A stretch of 64,000 nt of DNA from an uncultured Anaerolineales bacterium. GTDB taxonomy: Bacteria > Chloroflexota > Anaerolineae > Aggregatilineales > Aggregatilineaceae. This document shows positions 43,655 to 52,578 of this stretch, piece after piece; position 1 is the stretch's first letter; every line of letters starts with the position of its first letter. Under the pieces are notes generated by a model that made no database searches, had not been told where the DNA came from, and saw only the letters and a program-made list of their open reading frames with translations. The stretch covers positions 1-64,000 of the forward strand of contig CAKZOB010000004.1 in NCBI GenBank assembly GCA_937135955.1, written 5' to 3'. Made by a program: the position numbers and the translations under genes.

Positions 43655-45847
43655 GTGCGCACGCGCGGGGCATTGGGCCAGTGGGCGGTCGCGCTGGCCA
43701 CGCTGACCTGGCTCACGTTGATCCTGGGCCTGTACTACTGGGTGCACAAGCCGCTCACGCCGCCGCTGGCCGCCGCGGTGGGCGGTGCGCTGCTCGACAG
43801 CGCCGTCGCCTTCGCCCTGCTGACCGTCGGGGCGGGCGTGGGGGGCGCGCTGCTGCGCCGCCTTCAGCTAACCTGGCCCAGCCCCACACAGGCGGCGATC
43901 GTCTCTGTGGCGCTGGGCCTGCCGTTGCTGGCGCTGATCCTGCTGGGGATCGGCGCGCTGGCGCTCACCCGCTGGAGCGTGGGCGGTGTGTTGCTGATCC
44001 TGGCCGTCCTGACCTGGCAGGACGGGCTGGCCTGGCTGCGTCAGACGAGCGCCTGGCTGCGCACGCCCCTACCCCGCACGCCCTGGGAACGTTTCCTGGC
44101 CGTTGTTGTCCTGGGGCTGGCGGGCCTGGCGCTGATCCTGGCCTGGCTGCCGCCCAGCGAATGGGACGCGCTGACCTATCACCTGGCCGGGCCGCAGCAA
44201 TACGTACAGGAGGGGCGCTTCTACGCCGCGCCGCACAATCATTTCTTGGGCTTCCCGCAGGTCGTCGAGACGCTCTTCGCCGCGCAACTGGCCCTCACCG
44301 GTCGTCTGACGGGCGCGGCGGTGCTGCACTGGGGCATTGGGGCGCTGTTGCTGCTGGCCGTGGGCGAACGGGCCGCCCACCTGGGTGGTTCGGCGACGGG
44401 CTGGCTGGCCGCGGCGATTCTGCTCTCCGCCCGCACCGTCTGGACGGAGATGGGCGTCCCCTATGTAGACCTGTTGCCTATGTTACTGGCGATGGTGGGG
44501 CTGAACGTCGTCGAGCGCTGGGACGAGGGGCGCGGCGGCCCCTCCCGCCTTCACCTCGCGAGCGAGGCCGAGCGGGGCGTGGCACCCCCTACCTCTCCTG
44601 AGGCCCTGCGGCTGGTGGCCTTGCTGGGGGCGCTGGCGGGCTTCGGCCTGGGGACAAAATACAGCGTCCTGTGGCTGGCGCTGGCTTTCGGTGTCGTGGT
44701 GTTGTGGCGCGGACGGGCGGATGGTTGGCGGGCGGCGCTGAGCTATGGCGCGGTCTACGCGCTGACGGCCTTCGCCGTCTTTCTGCCCTGGCTGGTGCGC
44801 AACGCCCTATGGTATCACAACCCGCTCTATCCCTTCGTCTTCGATGCCGCCGAGATGGACAGCATCCGTCAGGACTGGTACAGTCAGCCCGGTTCGGGCC
44901 TGATCTACGGCGACGACGCCTGGCAACTGCCCCTGCTACCCCTGGCCGCGACCGTGCTCGGCCTGGAGGAAGCGGGGACGTATGGCGCGGACATCGGCCC
45001 GCTGTTCCTGGCCCTGATCCCGCTGCTGCTCCTGGCGCGGGGACGCCTGAGCCAGCCAGAGCGGGCCTGGCTGCGCCTAGCCGGGCTGTGGGCCGCACTG
45101 ATTCTGGTCGCGTGGTGGCTCAGCGCGGCATTCGGTTCGTATATCAATCTGCAAACGCGGCTGGTGCTGTATCTCTTCGGTCCGCTGGCGATCGCCGCGG
45201 CGCTGACGCTGCGCGCGCTGTGGATGTTGCCCCCCCGACCGGTGCACCTGGGCTTCGTGGTGCGGGCGTTGGTCGCGCTGGCGCTCGCGCTGACGGTGGT
45301 GCTGGGGCTGCGGCTGTGGGCAGAGCGGCGCGTTCCGCTCTATTTTTCCGGCGAGGAAGGGTACGAGCGGGCCTACCTGGAACACGCGCTGGGCTGGCAC
45401 TACGCCACCATGCGCGCGCTGGAGGCTCTGCCGCCAGGGGCGACAGTGCGCTTCCTGTGGGAGCCACGCTACCTCTATTGTGACAGCGAGCGCCTGCGCT
45501 GCGTGCCGGATTCGCTGATGGACGGCTGGTACTACGCCCGCCGCACGGTGGAGGACGGCGATCCGGCGGCCATTGCCGCGCAATGGCAGGCCGCGGGCGC
45601 GGACTATCTGCTGGTTTACGAGTTTGGCCGCGCTTTCGAGCAGGAGCACGCCGCGTTATACGATCCGGCGGACTGGACGGCGTGGAAGCAATTCGTCGCC
45701 GGGCATCTGCAGGAGGTCTGGCGCACCGGCAATCCCGACGACGTACAATACATCCTCTATAGCTGGCGCGCGCCTCGCTCCCCTTCGCCCGCAGCGCGGG
45801 AGAAGGGGCCGGGGGTTGAGGGCCATCGGGCGCGGCAAGGGCGCTGA
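43655..45847 (+). CDS. GT39-like membrane glycosyltransferase
   Basis: A 730-residue membrane protein starting with GTG behind AAGGAG. At least ten hydrophobic helices run to about residue 555. The acidic loop after an early helix (LPPSEWDALTYHLAGPQQYVQEGRFY, about 168-193) is the mark of the GT-C/PMT fold that uses lipid-linked sugars. The C-terminal 170 residues are soluble (WEPRYLYCDSERLRC). Residues at about 298-312 are encoded by a short palindrome-rich stretch and the last 25 or so by repeat R2, so both look acquired. Likely role: adding sugars to lipids or proteins on the outer face. Confidence 0.75.
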   Translation: MRTRGALGQWAVALATLTWLTLILGLYYWVHKPLTPPLAAAVGGALLDSAVAFALLTVGAGVGGALLRRLQLTWPSPTQAAIVSVALGLPLLALILLGIGALALTRWSVGGVLLILAVLTWQDGLAWLRQTSAWLRTPLPRTPWERFLAVVVLGLAGLALILAWLPPSEWDALTYHLAGPQQYVQEGRFYAAPHNHFLGFPQVVETLFAAQLALTGRLTGAAVLHWGIGALLLLAVGERAAHLGGSATGWLAAAILLSARTVWTEMGVPYVDLLPMLLAMVGLNVVERWDEGRGGPSRLHLASEAERGVAPPTSPEALRLVALLGALAGFGLGTKYSVLWLALAFGVVVLWRGRADGWRAALSYGAVYALTAFAVFLPWLVRNALWYHNPLYPFVFDAAEMDSIRQDWYSQPGSGLIYGDDAWQLPLLPLAATVLGLEEAGTYGADIGPLFLALIPLLLLARGRLSQPERAWLRLAGLWAALILVAWWLSAAFGSYINLQTRLVLYLFGPLAIAAALTLRALWMLPPRPVHLGFVVRALVALALALTVVLGLRLWAERRVPLYFSGEEGYERAYLEHALGWHYATMRALEALPPGATVRFLWEPRYLYCDSERLRCVPDSLMDGWYYARRTVEDGDPAAIAAQWQAAGADYLLVYEFGRAFEQEHAALYDPADWTAWKQFVAGHLQEVWRTGNPDDVQYILYSWRAPRSPSPAAREKGPGVEGHRARQGR

Positions 45848-45870
45848 CAACCTTTGCATACACCCTGTGC
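45778..45870 (-). repeat. REP-like repeat R2 overlapping the end of the glycosyltransferase gene
   Basis: Read on the minus strand: a GGGTGTATGCAAAGGTTG head, CAGCG, then GCCCGATGGCCCTCAACCCC, then the palindrome CCCCTTCTCCCGC with its mirror. The head and middle match 49612-49680. The gene's stop codon (45845-45847) lies inside the repeat. Confidence 0.7.
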
Positions 45871-45973
45871 GTCGCGCCTGAATGTCAGTATGCTACAGAG
45901 GTTGCCCTCCCGGTCTCAGAAGAGCTACCCTTGTGGCAATTGCCCAACCTGAGCGCGTATCACTGGTAGGCGC

Positions 45974-45997
45974 GTTCGACGTAGACTGACGTCGAAC
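45974..45997. other. Short perfect hairpin
   Basis: GTTCGACGT (45974-45982) pairs with 45989-45997 around 6 nt, in the 191-bp gap before the carboxypeptidase gene. No T-run. Function unknown. Confidence 0.5.
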
Positions 45998-46038
45998 AGC
46001 GCGGGCAAGCTAACGGACCAGAATCCTTTGAAAGAGGA

Positions 46039-47553
46039 ATGCGTCTCATGGAAAAAGTCGAACAACTCAAGAATCATCTGGCCGATGTGGTGCATTTGCG
46101 GCACGCGGCGGCGGTGCTGGGCTGGGATCAGCAGGTGAATATGCCACCAGAAGGCGCGCCTGCCCGTGCCGAACAACTGGCTACCCTCAGCCGCCTGGCG
46201 CACGAGAAGTTCGTCGCCGAGGAGACCAGTCGCCTGATCGAAGCGGCAGAAGCTGAGGTCGCCGGCCTGAGCGTTGATCACGACGACGCGGCCCTGGTGC
46301 GCGTGGTCAGACACGACTACGACCTGGCCACTCGCGTGCCCACCGCTCTGGTAGAAGAACTGGCGCGGGTCACCTCGCAGGCGCACGAAATCTGGGCCAG
46401 GGCGCGCGAGCAGGCCGACTTCGCCGCCTTCGTCCCTACCCTCGAACGGATCCTCGACCTGAAGCGCCAGGAAGCCGAGGCGCTCGGCTATGAAGATCGC
46501 ATGTATGACGCCCTGCTCGATCAGTACGAGCCGCACATGAAGACCGCCGATGTCGAGCGGCTCTTCGGGGAATTGCGAACAGAACTGGTGCCCTTTGTGG
46601 CGCAGATTTTCGAGCGGCTGGATGCTGTGGATGATACCCCTGTCCGCAAACGCTACGACATAGAACGTCAGGCGGAGTTCGGCCTGCAGGTCATCAAGAA
46701 ATTGGGCTACGACCTGACGCGCGGACGCCAGGACAAATCGGTGCATCCCTTCACCACCGAGTTCTCCATCAACGATGTGCGCATCACCACCCGCTATCAG
46801 GAAGACTGGATGCCCTCAGCACTCTTCGGCTCGATTCACGAAGCCGGACACGCCATGTATGAACAGGGCTGCTATCAGGGCTACGAAGGCACCTTCCTGG
46901 CGGGCGGCACATCCCTGGGCGTGCACGAGAGTCAGTCGCGGCTGTGGGAGAACGTTGTAGGACGCAGCCGGGCCTTCTGGAGCCACTTCTACGGCGACCT
47001 GCAACGCCTGTTCCCCGAACAACTGGGCCAGGTAGACCTGGAAGCTTTCTACCGGGCGATTAACGCTGTCTCCCGGTCGCTGATTCGCGTCGAGGCGGAC
47101 GAAGTCACCTACAACCTGCATATCATGCTGCGCTTCGAGCTGGAGAATGACCTGCTGGAAGGCAAACTGGCTGTGCGCGATTTGCGCGACGCCTGGAACG
47201 CCAAGATGGAAGCCTATCTGGGCATTACCCCGCCCGACGACGGCAAGCATGGCGTGCTGCAGGATGTGCACTGGTCGTCCGGCCTGATCGGCTACTTCCC
47301 CACCTATTCGCTGGGCAATTTCCTGTCCGTGCAATACTGGGAAAAGGCCGTGCAGGATGTCCCCTCCATCCCCACCGACATCGCCCGCGGCGAGTTCGGC
47401 TCGCTGCTGAACTGGCTGCGCGAGAACATTCACCGGCACGGGCGTAAGTACTGGCCCGCCGAATTGACGCAGCGCGTGACTGGCGAGCCAATCCAGGTGC
47501 GTTCGTTCCTGCGTTATCTCAAGGAGAAGTACACCGACATCTACGGCCTGTGA
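46039..47553 (+). CDS. M32 (Taq-type) metallocarboxypeptidase
   Basis: A 504-residue protein of normal M32 length. Zinc ligands H267 and H271 with the catalytic E268 lie in SIHEAGHAMYEQG, and the third ligand E297 in GVHESQSRLWEN. The N-terminal helical lid carries AAVLGWDQQVNMPPEGA, the other family signature. No signal peptide: a cytosolic enzyme that removes C-terminal residues. A terminator follows. Starts at 46039 (ATGCGTCTC) or at the ATG at 46048; AAAGAGGA precedes the first. Confidence 0.95.
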   Translation: MRLMEKVEQLKNHLADVVHLRHAAAVLGWDQQVNMPPEGAPARAEQLATLSRLAHEKFVAEETSRLIEAAEAEVAGLSVDHDDAALVRVVRHDYDLATRVPTALVEELARVTSQAHEIWARAREQADFAAFVPTLERILDLKRQEAEALGYEDRMYDALLDQYEPHMKTADVERLFGELRTELVPFVAQIFERLDAVDDTPVRKRYDIERQAEFGLQVIKKLGYDLTRGRQDKSVHPFTTEFSINDVRITTRYQEDWMPSALFGSIHEAGHAMYEQGCYQGYEGTFLAGGTSLGVHESQSRLWENVVGRSRAFWSHFYGDLQRLFPEQLGQVDLEAFYRAINAVSRSLIRVEADEVTYNLHIMLRFELENDLLEGKLAVRDLRDAWNAKMEAYLGITPPDDGKHGVLQDVHWSSGLIGYFPTYSLGNFLSVQYWEKAVQDVPSIPTDIARGEFGSLLNWLRENIHRHGRKYWPAELTQRVTGEPIQVRSFLRYLKEKYTDIYGL

Positions 47554-47597
47554 GCAGACCGTGTCCTCCTCTGCCCTCACTTCGCTGATAGAACGCA

Positions 47598-47630
47598 AAG
47601 AATCCCGGTCAGGCCGGGATTCTTGATTTC
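47598..47630 (+). terminator. Intrinsic terminator of the M32 gene
   Basis: AAGAATCCCGG (47598-47608) pairs perfectly with 47614-47624 around a 5-nt loop, followed by a short T-rich tail. Confidence 0.85.
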
Positions 47631-47658
47631 TGCGAATGAAATGCCCACTGCCAGAGTG

Positions 47659-48339
47659 TCAGTCTCCCCCGAACAACCAGCGCCACACACGCCGCAGTAT
47701 ACCCTCGCGCTTGGGCTGCTTGATAGTCGTGTTGCCCAGGCGATCAATGGTGATCACCATGAACTGATTGCGATGAATGGCCTGTTTGAGTTCCATGCGC
47801 TTGTTGCGAGGGATCAGGTAGGCTTCCAGCCGATCTTTTTCCTCGTTGGCACGGATGCTGGCCAACCGCCACACGTCGTCATGCAGCTCGATGGCGCGCA
47901 TCAGCAGGATGTAGCGCTCCTGCATACTCAGTTTTTCCGGCTCAGGTTCCAGTTCATAGGCTGGGGCGCGCGCCCGCACAGGAGGCTCGTAGTAAGCCGT
48001 GCTCGCCGGCGGGGTCTCGGCGACGGAGTCCTGCGCCCGCACGCCGCTGTATGATCCCTCGTGAGCAGAATACGGACGCGGTCGAGCGCGCGGAGTTGGC
48101 ATCGGCTCCCGATCGAGGGCAAAAGTATCGTCTTGCTGATAAAAGTCTTGAGCATCGCGGGGTTCGAGAGAGCGGAATACGTCATCGTCGGGCGCAGACT
48201 CCCAACGGTCAGGGCGCGGCTCTCCCTGGACATCCCCCAGACGGCGGCGCGGTGACGCGGCTGAAGTCCCCGGCCCCCAGCGATGATCGGGACGCGGGGG
48301 CGCCAGTCGCCCCGGTGAACGATGATCATCACGAGTCAT
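47659..48339 (-). CDS. Protein of unknown function with disordered N-terminal half
   Basis: 226 residues from the ATG at 48339 behind GGGAGGGAC. Residues 1-130 are rich in Pro, Arg, Asp and Ser and look disordered. The C-terminal part (about 135-226) is helical and basic, with SMQERYILLMRAIELHDDVWRLAS and a tail VWRWLFGGD that could bind a membrane or protein. I do not recognise a family. Expected from its clear start signal and codon use to be real. It is preceded by its own candidate promoter. Confidence 0.65.
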   Translation of the reverse strand: MTRDDHRSPGRLAPPRPDHRWGPGTSAASPRRRLGDVQGEPRPDRWESAPDDDVFRSLEPRDAQDFYQQDDTFALDREPMPTPRARPRPYSAHEGSYSGVRAQDSVAETPPASTAYYEPPVRARAPAYELEPEPEKLSMQERYILLMRAIELHDDVWRLASIRANEEKDRLEAYLIPRNKRMELKQAIHRNQFMVITIDRLGNTTIKQPKREGILRRVWRWLFGGD

Positions 48340-48641
48340 CCAGTCCCTCCCCTCTCAGTGGCCCCCGCTGGATGCTCTGTGGTTAGCTCGGCCCCCAGTA
48401 CCCTATCCCACGAGCAGGTCACTCCGGCTGGGGTTGGCCCGTTCTCCATGGCGCGCAGCGGGCCAGATATAACAAGCTATTTCTCGCGTAAGCCTGTCCA
48501 TTGTTGGCACTTTGGTACCCAGTATAGCACCTCTTAGCATTGCAAGCTATTGGGCGCAAACTCATTTTGCGCCGTTTTCCCGTGAATTCGGAAATTATTC
48601 ACAAACCTTAATCAAACCTATTTCAAACCTTAAGGCAATCT
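48340..48641. other. Intergenic region between dprA and the unknown gene
   Basis: A 302-bp gap. It holds an extended -10 on the minus strand (TGC-TATACT, 48529 down to 48521) and a hairpin, GGCGCAAA with its mirror TTTGCGCC near 48554-48574, followed by GTTTTCCC on the plus strand. The stretch 48580-48640 is AT-rich with no further motif. Confidence 0.5.
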
Positions 48642-49544
48642 TCATTCTTCTTTGCCCAGTATCTGTTCCAGCGCCTCGAATGCCGCCCTGTTGGCTGGCA
48701 GCGGATGTGCGCCCTCGGCCAGAACGCGCGCATTGCCCCGTGCCCCGCTGATCACGGTGAAGACCGCGCGATTCTGTGCGTGGGCGAAGCGCACCGCGTG
48801 CAGGCAACCGCTGTCGGCCCCCGCCTCCACCACGATCACCGCGCGGCTCAGCCCACTGATGAGCCGGTTGCGCGCGACCAGCGTCGGCGCAGAGGGGGCA
48901 GCATGAGGATGTGTCTCGGAGAGCAGCGCCCCCCGTTCGATCAATCGCCCGGCCAGGGCGCGATTGCCGGGCGGATACACGGCACACACCCCCGAACCGA
49001 GCACCGCCAGGGTGCGCCCCCCCGCCTCCAGCGCCGACTGATGGGCCACCGCATCAATGCCAGTCGCCAGTCCGCTGATCACTGTCCAGCCGCGCGCTGC
49101 GCAACCAGCAGCCAGCATTGCCGCGACACGACGGCCCTGCGCGGTCGGTTGCCGGGTGCCCACCAGCGCCACCGCCCGCCGGTCGTTTTCCTGCAACGTC
49201 CCCCGGCAGAACAGCACCGGCGGGGCATCTGGCAAGGCGTTCAGCGTCGCAGGATAGTCGGGCGTATGCCAGAGCAACACCCGGACACCATCAGCCTGCC
49301 AGTGAGCCAGTGCTTGCCGGGTCTCGGCGATATTCACTCCCCTGATGGCAGTGACCAGCTTCGGCCCTATGCCTGTCACCTGCCGCAGTTCCTCAGCGCT
49401 GGCGCTGAGCACCTCGTCCAGCGAACCGAAGCGCTCCAGCAGGCGCGTTATCGTCCGCCCGCCCAGGTTGGGGATCAGACTCAGGGCAACCCACTGAGCC
49501 AGTGTGTCATCATCGGCAGGCATCCTCCGCCCTCCGGCGCGCAT
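48642..49544 (-). CDS. dprA: DNA-protecting protein DprA
   Basis: A 300-residue DprA/Smf protein. An N-terminal helix-hairpin-helix region (TGIGPKLVTAI, about 57-67) precedes the Rossmann-type domain with VALVGTRQPTAQGRRVA, VISGLATGIDAVAHQSAL, TLAVLGSGVCAVYPP and NRLISGLSRAVIVVEAG. DprA loads RecA on incoming single-stranded DNA during transformation. The C-terminal winged domain of longer homologues is absent. The ATG at 49544 follows AGGAGGGGGTGA. Confidence 0.95.
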   Translation of the reverse strand: MRAGGRRMPADDDTLAQWVALSLIPNLGGRTITRLLERFGSLDEVLSASAEELRQVTGIGPKLVTAIRGVNIAETRQALAHWQADGVRVLLWHTPDYPATLNALPDAPPVLFCRGTLQENDRRAVALVGTRQPTAQGRRVAAMLAAGCAARGWTVISGLATGIDAVAHQSALEAGGRTLAVLGSGVCAVYPPGNRALAGRLIERGALLSETHPHAAPSAPTLVARNRLISGLSRAVIVVEAGADSGCLHAVRFAHAQNRAVFTVISGARGNARVLAEGAHPLPANRAAFEALEQILGKEE

Positions 49545-49611
49545 TCACCCCCTCCTAGCCTACTCAGATCGCGCGTACGTGCAAAACGGGTCAGGCAGTG
49601 TGCGCGCCCCG

Positions 49612-49680
49612 GCTCGGGTGCGTGCAAAGGTTGACAGCGGCTTTACTGTGCCCGATGACCCTCATCCCCCCAGCCCGCGA
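49612..49680 (+). repeat. REP-like repeat R2 (interrupted copy)
   Basis: It has GGGTGCGTGCAAAGGTTG, CAGCGG, then GCCCGATGACCCTCATCCCC, matching the minus-strand repeat at 45778-45870. It is broken by R1 copy D. A short relative of its head is at 13818-13850 (minus strand). Confidence 0.6.
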
Positions 49681-49855
49681 GGCAGGATAATCGCATCAAA
49701 ACCAGCCAGCAGAACCATGGGCAGAAGTAAGCTCAGGTGTGATCTGCTGGTTGACCTCACCCCCGCTCGGCGCTGGCGCGCCTCGCCGAGCGCAGCGAGG
49801 CTGGGGGTGAGGTAAAGCAGCAAGCGGTTTGATACAATCCCCCCAGCCCGCGAGG
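49664..49855 (+). mobile_element. R1 copy D flanked by 19-bp direct repeats
   Basis: ATCCCCCCAGCCCGCGAGG occurs at 49664-49682 and again, unchanged, at 49837-49855. Between them is R1 copy D (49681-49838), nearly identical to copy A. The flanks look like a target duplication, or like sequence of R2 copied on insertion, which marks R1 as a moving unit. Confidence 0.7.
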
Positions 49856-50016
49856 GATTGGCAAACGCCGCGCCTCGTGTTATGGTGAGTCCGCAGTCAT
49901 GAGTTCGGCATCACGAGCGGATAGACGGGAACGCCAGGGGTGTTCTCCGGTACTCAGGCACCAGATTCAGGATTCAAGACTCGAAACTCCAAACCCCAAC
50001 TGAACTCAGGATGACC

Positions 50017-50643
50017 ATGGTCACCGAAACCACCGACAACTGGCTGCGCGTGAGTTGCGCGGCACTGTGCCGCATCACTCATGCGGATCGCTATCTGCTG
50101 GTGCTCAACCGCGAACGGCGGCAGCATGGGGAATACGTGCTGGCCCCTCTGGGTGGCGCGTTGACCTTCGCCGAGCCAGCGCCTTTGTTGGCCCTGGGCG
50201 CTCGTCTGGAAGAACCGACCTCGTCCGATCTGCGTTTCTACCTGCCCGACAGCGCCCTGCCACACTTCCGCGCCTGGTTCGCCAGCGGATATGGGCGCGA
50301 GCGCTCGCCGTTCCGCGAACTGCGCGAAGAACTGGTGACCGAGACGCGCGCCCTGCCCTCCCTCGCGCCGCACGATATCGCTGTCACTGCGCTGCGCACG
50401 GTAGAGCGCCGCGAACATACCACCCGCTTCGGCGCTGGCGGGCCGCTGACACACTATTTCCTGGAGCTATACGACGTGCGCTTCCTGGACGAAACTTTCT
50501 ACCAGGCCCTGGCCCATCCTGCTGCAGATAGCGGCCTGGTCTGGCTGACGCGGGCGCAGATCGTCAGCGGAACCTGGCACATGGCCATAGATGGTCAGTC
50601 GCGCGCGGTCACCGTGCGGGCCGCTGTGCTATTCGGCGAATGA
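50017..50643 (+). CDS. NUDIX-like protein related to the SMODS-associated NUDIX type
   Basis: About 208 residues. The ATG at 50017 follows AGGA at good spacing; an ATG at 50011 is also possible. The order YLLVLNRERRQHGEYVLAPLGG, then SDLRFYLPDSALPHFRAWF, then RERSPFRELREELVTE recalls the NUDIX-like domain described with SMODS/CBASS proteins. The helix RELREEL keeps most of the REUxEE core but lacks the following Gly. No cyclase, protease or membrane effector is beside it, so a defence role is only a suggestion; an ordinary nucleotide-binding role is equally possible. Confidence 0.6.
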   Translation: MVTETTDNWLRVSCAALCRITHADRYLLVLNRERRQHGEYVLAPLGGALTFAEPAPLLALGARLEEPTSSDLRFYLPDSALPHFRAWFASGYGRERSPFRELREELVTETRALPSLAPHDIAVTALRTVERREHTTRFGAGGPLTHYFLELYDVRFLDETFYQALAHPAADSGLVWLTRAQIVSGTWHMAIDGQSRAVTVRAAVLFGE

Positions 50644-50669
50644 GTTCAAGTCCAGGCCCAGCGAGTCGT

Positions 50670-51215
50670 TCAGTTCCACATGGCCCACGGATCGTCGGGA
50701 TCGCGCGCGCCATAGTGAAAGGTCAGGCGCACCAGTTCGACGAACACGCGGAAGGAGGCCTGGTCGGCGTTGAGTCGCCAGCGCATTTTGCGCGGGATGC
50801 GCAACCAGGCATAGGCGATATGGCGGCGTTCCGGGCGCGTTGCCTCGCGCATGAGTTCACCATACCAGGAGGGCATAGCGTGCCGCAGCCCGTCGTGATG
50901 ACGGGTGAGATAGGAGCCAGCGAAGGCCATCAGCATAACGGCCAGGAACATCACCGGCGCGTAGCCCCAGCTACCCCGCCGGTTGGCGACCAGTGCATCG
51001 CTCATGCTGGCCATCAGCAGACTCCACACGCCCAGCATGTCCAGGAAGCGCGCCAACGGCGAGAACGGCGTCTCTGGCCCATACAGTCTAAAACGCGCCA
51101 TCAGCGGGTCTTTGAACAGGCCAAAGGCCACCGCGGCGCGTTGCAGCAAGGCCCCGGTAGCAACCAGCGTCAGAAAACCGATCGCCAGCCAGGGATAGCG
51201 CGGATCCAGGATCAT
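50670..51215 (-). CDS. Small membrane protein of unknown function
   Basis: 181 residues with hydrophobic segments at about 8-28, 56-75 and 83-103, separated by a basic loop (FRLYGPETPFSP). The C-terminal third is soluble and basic (RRHIAYAWLRIPRKMRWRLN). I do not recognise the family. It ends 27 bp from the convergent NUDIX-like gene. Confidence 0.6.
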   Translation of the reverse strand: MILDPRYPWLAIGFLTLVATGALLQRAAVAFGLFKDPLMARFRLYGPETPFSPLARFLDMLGVWSLLMASMSDALVANRRGSWGYAPVMFLAVMLMAFAGSYLTRHHDGLRHAMPSWYGELMREATRPERRHIAYAWLRIPRKMRWRLNADQASFRVFVELVRLTFHYGARDPDDPWAMWN

Positions 51216-51277
51216 GAGCGAACACCCTTCTGCGCCGTGTTTCAGTCCGGCGAGCGAGCGCCCTCAATCCTATTGTA

Positions 51278-52407
51278 CTATTGCAGGGCCACGCCGGTGA
51301 AGTCCGTCGGCACGATCTGAAACCAGGTGATGCCGGGCTTGAGCGGCAAAGACTGAGTGGCTTGCTCGTCTGCCCACAGCGTCAGCGGGGCCGTCTGCTC
51401 CCAGCGCATCCAATACCCTGTCAAGGCCACGCCATCGCGCACGATCAGCGCCGGGCCAGATTCCCAGAGCTGAATCTCGGTCGAGTAGATGGGCACACCG
51501 TTCCATTCTCCCACCGGTATGCTCTCGTCGTCGCGGTGTGGCACGTATAGCACGACGACATTAGCCGCCGTGATAGGCGCGCCCGTATCGGCATCGGTGT
51601 GCAGCCGCCCATCTACGTAGCGCGTGTACAGGCCGCTGGCCGGGTCATACACCCAGCGCACTTCGTCCGGCCCATAGTTCACTGTCACGCCGCCCCCTGG
51701 TTGCCCCCCTGCAGGCGGTGTTGCGCTGAAGGAGAGCGCCCGCAGGTTGGGCGCATCGTTGACCCCATCCGCCACTGCCCGCGCCCACACCTGCGCAGGT
51801 ACAGCGAACAGATTGTGGGGCGCTTCGATGGCCGGATCGCGAAAATAGAGTGGAGCGCCCACGGTGACACCTTCGTAGGCGCGCGTGGCAAAAGCGCTGG
51901 CAGCGATCCGCTGCCGGATCGGCTCATTGGCTCCGGAATAGACCAGGATCGCCCCATACATGGCCGTCAGTTCCAGGTCAATCAGGCGGGCACTGCGGAT
52001 CGAGCCGAGGCGCGGCGGTGTGTGTGTCCAGTAGATGGCCGTGAAGCGCGTCAGGCCGCCTTCTACATAGTGCTCAAAGACCAGATCGGCCAACGCCAGC
52101 CCTGCCTGCGGGCGCACGCTGTCCGGCGCATTGGAGATTTTGACGGCCAGCGGGCGACGGTTGAGCACAGTGGGATCGGGCAGAAGCAACCCTGTGAGGG
52201 GATTCAGCGCGGGCGCTGGAGCCGCCGGTGCGGCCAGGGCCGCAGCGACGCGAGTAGGAGCGCTATCAGGCGTCGCAGTGACCACTATCACCGGGCGTTC
52301 GTTGGCCAGGCACGCCGTCAGCAGCAAAAGCAGCGCGCTCAACAGGAACAGCGCATAACGGGGCGGTAAGAATGAATTTTTTACGAATTTTGTATACTGC
52401 GGGGCAT
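51278..52407 (-). CDS. DUF3048 (YerB-type) lipoprotein, start uncertain
   Basis: The C-terminal 310 residues or so match the DUF3048 family (RRPLAVKISNAPDSVRPQAGLALADLVFEHYVEGGLTRF, later LGSIRSARLIDLEL). A clear lipoprotein signal precedes it (KFVKNSFLPPRYALFLLSALLLLLTAC), but the frame has no normal start codon just before it. The ATG at 52407 is one base out of frame and would join it if a G-run at 52401-52404 (plus strand) had one more base. Other options are a TTG at 52342 or a distant ATG at 52561, which lies amid the divergent promoter. So the 5' end may carry a frameshift, real or from sequencing. Confidence 0.75.
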
Positions 52408-52549
52408 GGCCCTGTTTATGCCCAGGCGAATATCGCCTATAATGATAAACGCAAACAGGACACAGCGTTAAGGCAGGCGCAATGTCGCCCTCGCCATATG
52501 CAGGGTGTGTTCCGGTGACCGGGGCCTGTTGCCCGGCGTGCCAGCGCGG

Positions 52550-52578
52550 TTGACTGCCCATTTTCACAAGGGTATAAT
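52550..52578 (+). promoter_or_regulatory. Strong promoter of the DUF4388-GTPase cluster
   Basis: TTGACT (52550-52555), exactly 17 bp, TATAAT (52573-52578); 83 bp before the start codon. It is the best sigma-70-type promoter in the window. Confidence 0.8.

Larger units (their letters stand above)
49545..50016. other. Divergent intergenic region built of repeats
   Basis: Of these 472 bp, 49612-49680 is R2-like, 49681-49838 is R1 copy D, and a 19-bp direct repeat flanks copy D. The remaining 49856-50010 shows no gene or motif. Confidence 0.7.
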
